NCBI GenBank assembly: GCA_921293015.1
Contig: OV121082.1
Coordinates: 52,410,971-52,474,970, forward strand
DNA from: Phorcus lineatus
Taxonomy: Eukaryota; Mollusca; Gastropoda; Trochida; Trochidae
Direction: 5' to 3'
Length of the DNA: 64,000 bases
Every line of letters begins with the position of its first letter. Positions within the stretch are counted from its first letter, which is position 1. The notes below the pieces were generated by a model. It saw only the letters and a program-made list of their open reading frames with translations, was not told the DNA's origin and did no database searches. Position numbers and translations under genes: made by a program. Positions 12,001 to 24,000 of this stretch are shown here, piece after piece.

Positions 12001-15000
12001 AAAAATGCAACTAAACATACTGTAAATTTTAGCGAAAGTAAGCACTTCATATATGGAAAGCTTGATTGTCACCAAGATTCAGAAAATAAATCTGAGTTTG
12101 TTGAGTATTTGCCATTTTGTAGTTTCCTTATCATAAGGTAATTGACCCCGTACAATGTTATAACGACATTGTATTGTCGTCCATGATGAAACATATGGGA
12201 GGAAAAGGAATTGTTGAATGTAACAGCTGATAAAGTGGTTGTCAGCAGAAGGTTCCAATTCGATGCTACTTAGCTTAGATGTGAAAGGCTACCAAAGATT
12301 GGTCATAGGTGAACCTTCAATATAAGTACCAGTTAGTCCGATGTCCATCGGTAATAGACAGGACCAAGTTTAGGTGACTATGTAGCTTTGAGAAGCCTTC
12401 TTCAATAATTGAAACAAGAACTTAAAAACCTCCCTTTACATTTAAGTAAACTAATCTAGTGGATTTTTAGCTCTTTAGTGCTGACATTTGCTCGGAAATT
12501 AAACGTTTGAAAATCTTAGGTTAGACAAACACTATCTGAATCACAGTTTCATTACGCAAACTCGCAATAGCTTGACAGGGAAAGATTATACGTCCGTGAA
12601 TCACAGTAAAACGACCTGTCAATTACATTAAATGCTTACGAATGGAAGTTATATTGTTTTACCACTTGCTCCTCAGGATTTGACCAGATTACTTTGCCCC
12701 CTAATAAGAGATATTTTAAGTCATGATATTTCTATCATTGGAGTTTTATGTCTTAGTTTAATTCAATGTAAGCTAAATGGATTTTTGTTTCTCATATCCA
12801 ACAAGAAAAAGATGAGAAAAATTGCACGTTCCATTTCTTTCTTAAACATATTCTTAATTAAAAAACAATCACTGCGCTCTATTCAATTTCATCTACAGAA
12901 CCCTAGCCTTATCGAATTTAATCTTCTCTTCTCTTTTTTGATATACATCTTTTCGAAGCTGTATCCTCTCTCATGATGTGTGACAGTCAACCAGGCGTTT
13001 CGAAGGCAACTTAAATGCGAATACAGTTATAGAATAAGATATATGCAACACAGAATGTGATTACATATTTAAAAAATATATCGCTGTTAGTATTTTACTC
13101 TTGCATGCCGTTTTACAATAGTGTCGTATGTTTAAACTATCGGTGTCTAATAAAAGCAGCTCAGTTTCGTATTGATTTTAAGTAAGTCAGCAACTATTAG
13201 TAAGATTCGTATACCAAACCGACAAATTCATTTCGAAAAGCATGATATACATATCATGTAATTAAAGAGTCAATTTTCTGTTATTTTTACGTTCAAGCAC
13301 GTTTCTTGAGCTGTTTCCGGAAGTAAGATCACATAAATAGTATTAAAAGTCTAACTGTTACTCATCTAAATGTTTTCTTATATTGACGACATGAGGAAGT
13401 TGCTATCTTTGTGATAAACGCCCCCAGCCTATTAAATGCATGTAATTGACGTGTAAACCCACTTATCAAAATGTCCTTAATGATCTTATTAAAATGGATG
13501 GTTAATAAAATCCTTTAACCATGAGATAGAGAATGCGTCAACAAGTTAAGATATTCATTGTCATTAGTTTTAAAACATATTGTTTTACATTCAAATCAAA
13601 TACAAAAGTTTTATATCTCATCCCTCCGTTTTTAAAAAAATCGATAATATTTTCATTTGTTCTCCTCAAATCTTGGAACTAGACATCTTTTTGCAAATAG
13701 TTTGTTTTGACAGGATATCAGTTATTGAGAGAGTCAAATGTTTTAATATTATCTTTAATCAATGTGAGGAATAAACATATACAATGATCTGAGGGCAAAG
13801 ATAACTTCATCAGAACTTAAAGGAGCAGTAGCACGTTTTTCTCAATTTTTTTCCAAATTTCCCCGTTAGTATATGCTAATGCCTAATGCATTATCTTCTC
13901 AAATGTTCCCTATTAGTATATGTTTCTGCCAAATGCATTATCTTCTCAAATTTTCCCCATTACTATATGCTTATGCCAAATGCATTTTCTTCTCAAATTT
14001 TCCCTAATAGTATATGCTTATGCCAAATGCATTATCTTCAGAAGTTCAAACACCTCATTGCTCGACCCGATTGTCCATGGTTGTAGAAGAAAGTTTCAAA
14101 TATCAAGCGAACATATTAGTGTGAAAACCATTTAACTTTAGGTAAGAAAATCGATTCGCGTAGCTTAACCGAACATGAAACTTTTGTTTAAGAACTGATG
14201 ATGATCGAATAGAGAGCATGGGACGATTCCTTTCTTGAAATATAATGCACGTACACGCAACCCGTCAATTTCAATATTTACTCAGGAAGTTAGAACATAG
14301 CCAGCTGATGATGATATGTGTACATGGCATTCATAAACGGACGTGTATAAATCTGTTGGCTAGGAGACTAATGGGGTTTCCAAGGATGTTTTGACATGTA
14401 TGACTTACATGGAAACATAAACAACACTGAAAGAAAGAAAAAATGTCGTTTATAGTTTCTCATCAATGAAATGTCACCATCCTTTGATCTTTACAAGATT
14501 TACGCTTGACCCAATCTTCTTCGTTGTACCCATGGTAACAAGCGCGATTTAATTCGAAATGTACAATTTTAGGATAATTGAGGTAACCCTTTAGCAGGCT
14601 AATCATAACACCGTTTTGCCCAACTCTGGAAGGATTGCAAGTCGCAGCAATAAATCACACCTCTTACCAATCACTTGAATTTCCTTCAGCCATTTTTAAT
14701 AGCAATATTTACTTTAAAGGAATCTGATTTTTTATTCCTTATCCAGACATAACGTTATAAATTCAAAACACCTCAATTTTCTTTATTTAAGCGTTGAGCC
14801 ATCTATTATATTCTTTAAGGTTGATAAGTGGAGGAAAGCTTCTGTCGTGACAATGTGTCAAGTCTATACGATAAATCAATAGAGGACAGGAAACAGAACC
14901 GCCGGGAAATAACTCGACGTCAATATCATGATTTATTTACATGTTGAGACGTCTGATGTTGAGGAAACGATTTCTCAAATCAAGGTCGTCCTCGGAGCAG

Positions 15001-18000
15001 GAATCTGTCCCTGGGAATGACAACCAAGTGATTTTTATAAATAACTATAAAGCAACTCACATCTTCATCAAGATTCACTAGAACCATGGACATTTATGGA
15101 TCATGGACATTCGATTATAAAGCAGTGTTTTTATAGGGATAGATAAAGTGTTTCATGAAGTATTATCAAAACACAAAGTGTCTATAGGGAAACTTACGTG
15201 TTTTATGAAGTGTTTTATAACGCAATGTATTTATACGAATAGCTAAGTGTTTCATGAAGTGTTTTATAAAGCAAATTATTTATACGAATATCTAAGTGTT
15301 TCATGAAGTGTTTTATAAAGCAAAGTATTTATACGAATATCTAAGTGTTTCATGAAGTGCTCTATATAGCAGAGTATTAAGGCTTATTTAAGTGTTATGA
15401 AATTGACATCGAAATTGTGGCTTTTAAGATCACTAACATAGACTCTTTGTTGAGTCTGATATTAAAATTGCGAGACATAACTGCAATTATTGACCGCATA
15501 GTTGTAAACCAAACATTTCACCGTCATTATTCTACAAAAATATATACATATTATTGTCTAAATAAAACTTTTCGTCAACGGATTAATGTTTCTCTCCGGA
15601 TACGGATGTGATGTTAATTTACTGTTCATCTTGTAACTTTAATACATAAATTTTCATAAATAAATTTTTAATAAGTTTTAAACCTGAAGTGTACCAAAGT
15701 TTTGAAAAAAATTATGTAAGGGTTACTTTTTAAAACTATGGCGTGCTTTTAAGGATATACATTAAGATGATACCATTCAATACCATTTAAGAGGTTTCAA
15801 TAGAAATAGGAATTATCAAAAAGCAGAATTTCACTAATGCGTTTTTTTATCAGTAGAATCTTAATAACAAATGCTAACACGAAATAGATATTGATTTCGA
15901 CTGGCTTTTAGATTTGTTTCTGACACATCAAACACGTACACTAATACATTCATGTCAGATCCATATTACCAGTCCCGGCAGAGAGTAGTAATAGTAGTGA
16001 GTGGCGCTAAATGGTACTAACAGTATCTTAATGATCTCATTTTACCATGCACGTGCTGTTATGATGATAGTACATACTGAAAACCATTAGCGTACTTTAA
16101 AACGTCACCTAAAACATGAATGGGATTGATAGTGTAATCTAAGTTATCTGAAATGCAATTCACAGTCACCTTAACCTCTCATTCTGTCAGATTAACTTTT
16201 ATTCAGTAATATTTTCTCTTTTTGTGGGACCACGTTTTAACATATGTCCCAAGGAATCAGTTTGGACAGATATTTACATGCTGATGAAGACATACATCTT
16301 TCAACAGCAGCCCAAGCATATTGACTAATCGTAATAAAACAGGGACGTGTATCGCTTAAAACTAGTGTTTGAAATGCGTAAATGCCCACAGATCCTACCC
16401 AACTAATATATATGAAGTTTATGTTCTTATGTTTTATGTTACACCCCTTTCCTTTTATGGTATGGTAGGGTCTATAGGCATGTATACATATATTTTTTTT
16501 TCTAACGCTATTTCTAAATAATACACGTTCCTGCGCGTAATATCAAAAGACGTCTGATTTCTTGATGATTTAAGAGCTCTCAATATAACACTTCTGTTAT
16601 TTGTCAGGCCCTAACATTACTGTGAAATAAATGAAATAATAATAAGTAATGGTCGTAGAGACCGTGGAATACGGCATCAATGATTTAAGTCTATTCGGAT
16701 ATCAAACCTTGCCCAATTTCACAAAGACCCTTTGTGCGAAAGGCGTCCCTAAATTCTATAAGAAATCTCGAAAATGTTTGGAATTTGTATTATTGCAGAT
16801 ATTGGTATCCCAAACATAGATACGTATTTTGAATGCTACGTAAGAGGCACATTTTTCAAAGAATTCTAGACTTTCACCAGGGGATTCCCAGACCTCAAGC
16901 TCTGTCTGGAAACATGGATGTCTTCAACGGGCAGCACTTTATAAGGTTTTCAATTGCTTAAAATACTTTTGAAATGTTAAAAACTGAAAATATGAGGCTG
17001 TTTCAGTGATATCCTCGTCCCAGTAAGGATTGGTAACGTTCGAAATATTCTCTGACTTACCATGAAGTCATTTTATATTTCAAGAAATCGCTTTAACGTA
17101 TCTGGTTCAGATCCAGATAGCTGTCCGTACTAAAACACTAATTGAATATATCATAGTTGAGGGTTAATTTTCAGGTATTTTTTCCTAGACACATTAAGGA
17201 ATGAAACTTACTGTTTTCAATCTTCCAACTACATTGTAGGCTAGACGGCGAGTGAATGACACTCAACGAAGGCGAATCACTGGTTGTAGGAAGGAATCAA
17301 TGTATCGCCATACTGTCATTAATCTTCTGATACAAACGAACAGGACCACTGGGATGTTAAGATTGTAAATTTGATCTTGTCCATGCAGTGAGGGATTATC
17401 CTCAAAGTAATGACATTCAGCCTTTCCTGTCGCCGGCAAAAAGAACTAGTCTGAATCCAACTGAATATTTATGGGTTATTAAGGCTGTATGGTGCGAGCA
17501 TAATGTATGTTCCGATGTTCACCATGTTTTTCACAAGCACTTAAAAAAATAGGACAGATTCTGATAAGTTTGCGTTTATTTGCAAATAGCTTCGGCTTCT
17601 GTTAATAAAAATCGCTGTGAAACCTGATATGCAATTATCTTCTTATTGTTATTAAACTTATTCTAAATGTATTATATAATAAATTATGGATTAATGATTT
17701 TAAAACTTTAAAACTTAATATCTTTTTTAGATAAAAGTTATCGTTATTAACGTCACCTCACCATTATTAATGAATTCATAATGGGCATTAATAAATATTT
17801 TATAAGTTGGAATAAATAAATAATGATCTACAAGCTTAATGACACTTTTATAACATATCCATATTAAAGATTTATTCTCTAAGATTTTATTTTTCGAGTA
17901 TCTTTAGTAAATCATAAGTCATGTCCTTTGTAAAAGTAATCCTTAGACAAAGGACTTACCTATAAATTATTAACTGCCTTCAAAAAGAAAAAAAAAAGAA

Positions 18001-21000
18001 AAAAAAAAGAAGACATCATCGTTGATGTCATTATTGAGATAGGCAATCTGACGACAGTTTACAATCATGAACAACCCTTCCCAATCAATTACTTAAGATA
18101 TACAGCCTGTTGAACACAGGTACCCTCCTGTAAACGTGGAAAGTTCTTAAACTGAGCATCGTGTGATTATCAAGTTTCTCACGAAAGAAGAGGTGAATGC
18201 AACCGAAATACAAAAACGTCTGACCACTTTGTATGGTAAAAGACACCCCTGAATATTCTGCAAAATTACAAGCTGAGTTTAAGCGGGATCGTATCTCCTT
18301 GGAAGGCCAGGGAGACCTGTTGAAGCTATTAGAGATGATATGCTTGCACGGGTCCAGGGCCCAATCATGTCCGATTGTAGAATAAAGGTTGATAAGATAT
18401 CGTCAAAGTGTGTGATTCTTATGGCAGTGTTTACACAATAATTCATGAGCACTTGCACTTGTCCATTGTGTCTGCAAGACGGGTGCCACGAAACTTAAAG
18501 TGACACAGAGTATGTTTTATGATTTTTATGTGTCTTACATAAGAGTCAAAATATCATATGACCTGAGTTAAGATCAAATCGCCCCTGTTAACTTGCCTCT
18601 TTATCCCTAAAATGTCAAAATTATTATATTTTCTCCTTTTCAATGATAAATGAAAAACAGCCATATTAATGTTGGAAAGTCGAAAGTATGTCTCCACTAT
18701 ACATGTGTATTATTTTAATGACTTACTAAATATACTATTTATACACTGTCTATACACTAGTATTTGTCTATGTGTCTGCCGTAAATTAGTTTCCAAAATT
18801 ACGTTTGAGTCATTGGCGCGCGCCATTTTCCAGTTTTCGATCATAAATCACGACTTTAACCTGTTTATTGTCACTATTCTGTATTAATAAGAACTAAGGT
18901 ACGGGTTTTCAGATAGAAGCACTACTAAAATAACACCATTTATGAAGTTTGTCATATTTGACACCAACAACATACTCTTAGGTCCTTTAAATGCATAAGA
19001 TCGACACCAGAGTTTTGAATCCAGTCGTGAGTTTTTGGACATCTACAATGCCGATTCCGAACATTCATGACCGTCTCGTTACAGGGAGTGAAACGTGGAT
19101 TCATCACTCGGATCCTGACACCAAGCAAGAATCCATGAATTGGAAGAATAAGCACTCTCCTGCACCAACGAAGATTATTGCGACCATTACTTGGTATTCA
19201 AGGGGCCTGGTACTTATAGATTCTAAACTGACTAAAACTTTATTAAAGGGAGACAAGTATGCTGCCTTGTTGAAGCAATTGAGAGCGGTGATTAATCAGA
19301 AGAGGCGCGGCATGTTCTTCACGACAACGCTCCAGTGCAAAAGAGTAGTATTGAACAGGCTGCACATTAAAAATGTTGCTTTGAACAACTGAACCGATCC
19401 CTTAATTCAAGATCTTGCCCCAAGCGACTTCTATCTGTTTCGCAACTTGAAAGTTCACTTACGTTGTACAAAAGCGAAACTGGAAACATGCCTCATTTCA
19501 ATCAAATCTTGGATGACGGAAAATAAATTAAAACTTAATGATGAGAAGACAGAAGTTCTACTATTTGGCCCTAAACTGCGACTACAAAAGAGTCAAATCA
19601 AAATCTTATCTGTGGGAAACTCAGAAGTTCCCATTTCATCAAATGCAAAGAATCTTGGTGTTTTTCTCCACTCAGGTCTTACAATGGAATCCCATATTAA
19701 TAATCTTTGTAAAATCTGTCACTTCCACCTCAGAAACATTGGCAACATTCGACATCTCATCAATCAAGACACTGCAGCTCTCCTCGTAAGATCACTTATA
19801 TTTTCTAGAATTGACTATTGCAATAGCCTTCTCTGCGGAGTATCCAGACAACAGATTGACCGACTTCAGAAAATTCAAAATCATGCAGCACGAATAGTAA
19901 CACGTACCCCCAAAGCATTTCACATCACTCCAGTTTTAAACTCACTTCATTGGCTCAGGATTCAAGAAAGGATTGACTTCAAGGTTCTCTCTCTTGCCTA
20001 TCAATCCATCCACAAACTCTCTCCCCGGTATCTGCAGGACTTAATCACAGTGTATGCTCCATCTCGATCTCTACGTTCTTCCACTCAGCTTCTACTACAG
20101 GTTCCCCGATACAAACTTCAGTCCTTTGGTGCCCGCTCCTTCAGATACAACGCTGCCTTTCTTTGGAACTCACTGCCTCATGAACTGAAATCTGCATCAT
20201 CCCTAACTGCATTCAAATCCAAGCTCAAAACACACCTTTTCAACCGCTATTATTCAACCTAGTGCTATGTATATATGTATATATGTGTGTGTACATATTA
20301 TTTAACATTCTGCAAATATGTATGCGCATTGAGCATAAACCTTGTTTATGGAGGTGTGCGCTTTATAAGTACTCTTATTATTATTATTATTACAAGACTT
20401 GGTGATTGTGATGAAGTCAAGGCAGCTAATGAGGCGTGGCTGAGGGGCCAGTCAGAAAAATTCTACCGCAAGGGAATAGACAGTCTCATAGACCAATGGG
20501 CAAAGTTTATCGAAGTCCAGGGATATTATATTGAAAAAAAAATCAATACTACAACCGTTTGCTTCTGTTTCATAACGACTCTGAACTTATTGACTTCTCC
20601 TCGTTTAAACTTTACATCCCATCAGAAACCAGAAGCAACTATAAAAACATTTTTGTGGTATTTTCAACAATAAAACCTTTCATCAACAAAAACATATATG
20701 AGATCAGGTATGCAAGAGGATGACGTAAGTTAAAACATACCTTGTATACTCAACCGGAAATAAAGAATAAATGTTTTTATGTGAAACATCCGAACGTCCG
20801 TAAAGCTGCAAACAGTTATTTACGCTTTAATTTCGTTTTACTTCTTACTCATAGAATTGACAAATTATTTGTAAATGTCTATACCGTACCTAATATATTT
20901 TTATGCATTTATTCAGTAGAAGTTATGATATGACCAATAAAGGGACACAGATAAGTCATACGGTGAAGTGATAACCTTTCAGAAAGCGTTGTATTGATCA

Positions 21001-24000
21001 TTACGTGTGACAGATGCCATTATTCATATACATGAATAGCAGGGCGACATAGCCTAAGTAAAACTAAAAACGTGAACGGTACAGACGCAGTTTGCTTCAA
21101 ATCTCATTTATACAGCTGGTATTCACGGACTGATTAAAAATAAATGACTCACTGAAACAATACAATCACGGTCTGATAAATGTAATCAGCAGACTCAAAC
21201 AGAACCTGAATCAATAAAATGCAAGGATGCGACTAATAGTACTAAGTAGCATTGTAAATCACAACATGTACTGTTGCTTCTGGCACGTTGCTTTAACAAA
21301 TAGAATGGAGAGTTATTGAACACGCATCCTCATTATATCATTGTGCCGACACTACCTTCCAAACATTGTCATAATTAATTCTAATAATTATACCTTAAGA
21401 TATTTCAATAATTTCTACCCGAGACCTTAAAGTGACACTGATTATGCTTCCAAAATAGTTGGCTTACATAAAATAATACCATATGACTTGATTTAATATC
21501 GAATAGCCTATCTAAAGATGCACCTTTATCTTTTAAATGCCATGATTACGTCATTTGACCCTTTTAATTGAAATAAAAAAACGGCCAAATAATTGTTTAA
21601 AAGTTGAAATTCTGTGCCAAATTTATTCATTTTTAAAAACAACATTTACTTCTCGATCAAAAACACCATATATGAAGTTTGAGATATTTGACCCCTACAA
21701 TAGACTCTGTGCCTCTTTAAACTGTTTATTGTCTAAGGGAATATATATGAAGCCGGCAATATTAGAATCTAAATCAATTGGTCATGAATAATCTATTTTA
21801 ATTTCAACTGGCTTCGTGCTCCAATGGCAAGAACACTAACCAGTAGGTCACACTTTCGATGTTTTCATGAAGAACGATTTGTGATTTTCGTGAGTGATGT
21901 TCTGTGATTTCATCATCAGAGTTACCTTCACTTGGAATAAAAAACTAAAATTTCAAATGAAATGATAAATGATTTAGGAGATCTCGTTTAAGCTCTATGA
22001 CTATATTTTTGGGTCCTTCAATAACTTAGAGACATCATATGAGGTATTTTAAGCACATATATGAACTAGTTAGACATTGAGGTCTTGCCTCCAGGTTCGG
22101 CACGGTGCTAAACAAAGAAACGTCTATACAAGAGGTTTATTCAGAAGACAAACACTGCTCAATGAAGACCTATACATATTGCTGTGATTTATGCAGCGAC
22201 GAGAAGGGGAAAGAGCAATCATTAGAAAGCTTATAAGGGATTTTGTCTCCTGTTATGGCGTATCTTGTTATCCCACAAAAGCCCCTTGTTAGTCAGGGAA
22301 TAATTTCCCTATGTTTAACATCAGTTCAAAGTTGAAAGGAAGAGGGATATTATATATTAAATTAAAACTATAAACCGGAAAGTTAATTTAGTCTATTGAC
22401 AAATATGTACAGTGTCATGTACTCCACTCTGAAGGAAATATCTTACACCCAAAAAGTTGTCTTATACAAATCTAGACATTTATGATATATTTCACGTTTA
22501 TTTGAATAAATCTGACTTTATATCCGTGTTTCAAATTAACATCATGTGAAATTTAATAGATATTAACATACGAGGGAAACCGTTTTCATCAAAGGAACCT
22601 GGACTAGATAAGCAAATTAAAATGTTTCAAAACATGTTTTTAGACTGAGAAATAAAATATTAACATTTCTGTTGAAAATCTTTAGTATTCATGACATTCA
22701 ATATTGTTTATGTAACAAAAAGAACCAGAAAATGCCAAGTTCATAAGGCCTCATGTAACAAAGATTGACAAACATGAAAGAAAACAAAAGTACCAATATT
22801 AACACCATTTAGACGATATAAATGTGTTTTCAAAACTCTTTTGTGCATAATAAAACCATAGCTGCGGGGGCAATAATGACAACTTCAAAGTTTTATTATC
22901 TTTAATGTAACAATAGAAAGTCTACAGTTGATAAAAAAAATGTTTGAAAATGTAACGAGAACACTTACGAAAGAAACAGTTCCTTTGACAACAGTGCAGA
23001 AAGTTCTGATTATTATATAAAGATACCGGAGATACCTAAAGGTCAATCATTTCACAACAAGTTCGGCGAATGAATCCAGATAACTCGAGAGTGCAGCCCT
23101 TTATGTCAACACTATTTATCGTCTCAGCAATCATAACATCGTGAATGGTAGCGATAAGCGTAACTGAAAGCCGATATAACAATATGCTGGCTAAAAAACG
23201 CGATTCGATAAGACGCGTTTCCAAAATGCAATTTGTTGGATACAACACGTTGCTAGCACGATTGTCACAAGTATTAATGCAGACAAAGTTTCGTCTCCAC
23301 CTTCAAAAGTTAGAAAGACATGAAATAGGTACTCGATGGTACACTAATTGATTTTTGTCTTGCCTTATCCAGATTAGAGATCGATCATACATATACAAAC
23401 CGTTTTGAAATTTATTTATATAACAAATTAAAATTATTATGACACCTACAATTAGATTTTACCATTTATTTCACGACAAGATGAAGCACTTTCAATTTTA
23501 AATTACATTTTCTGAAATATCAGTCATTTTGCAAATAATACTTTTTTTTTACCCCGACACGGGGGCACGTTCGGTAAGCGATTTGAGTATGTTCGGGCTA
23601 ACTTTACAGAAAGTCAGGAATGGTTTAAACTTGTTGCTATATATGGTTTCATGAATGCTGAAGTAAGATGAACAGTCATGGGTATATTGATCCAAACTAA
23701 ATCTCTGCTCAATCTATACATAATTAGCTGCGTTTTTGTTGCTCCTGGGCACGTGTTTATGTTGAATAAGTCCTCAACATCATAAACTATTTGGGAATAT
23801 AAGAAACCTTCATCTTCCTCACAGGACCCAACAAAGGAAATTTGACAAAACTTATTTTTCAGCTTTACCCGTTTTCTATCACCACTGTTCTTTTCTTGCT
23901 AAAAGGCTGTTCACACCTCTCTAGAAACGATGCTTTTATAGTTTATTTTCGAAGATCAATACGAATTTGAACCATCATGCATTATACCTGTAAAAACTAA

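Larger units (their letters stand above)
18150..20545 (+). pseudogene. Mariner transposase, split by a MITE and a LINE
   Basis: Three plus-strand pieces together give about 325 residues, the usual mariner length. Piece 1 (about 18155-18494) carries the HTH N-terminus: HRVIIKFLTKEEVNATEI, then GSVYTIIHEHLHLSIVSARR and VPRNL, with frame breaks. Piece 2 (18991-19471) reads SREFLDIYNADSEHS, then RLVTGSETWIHHSDPDTKQ (first catalytic D, mutated GDETW to GSETW), a degraded DNAPV block and DLAPSDFYLFRNLKVHLR (third catalytic D). Piece 3 (about 20391-20540) reads DEVKAANEAWLRGQSEKFYRKG to GYYIEK, the normal C-terminus. Interruptions are a TTAA element (18495-18990) and a LINE (19472-20390). Many frameshifts and stops make it inactive. 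Terminal repeats were not located. Confidence 0.88.

Noticed and set aside
22080..22350. Frame reading NVYTRGLFRRQTLLNEDLYILL as a transposase
   Set aside because: No catalytic motif and an early stop; could not be assigned to any family.
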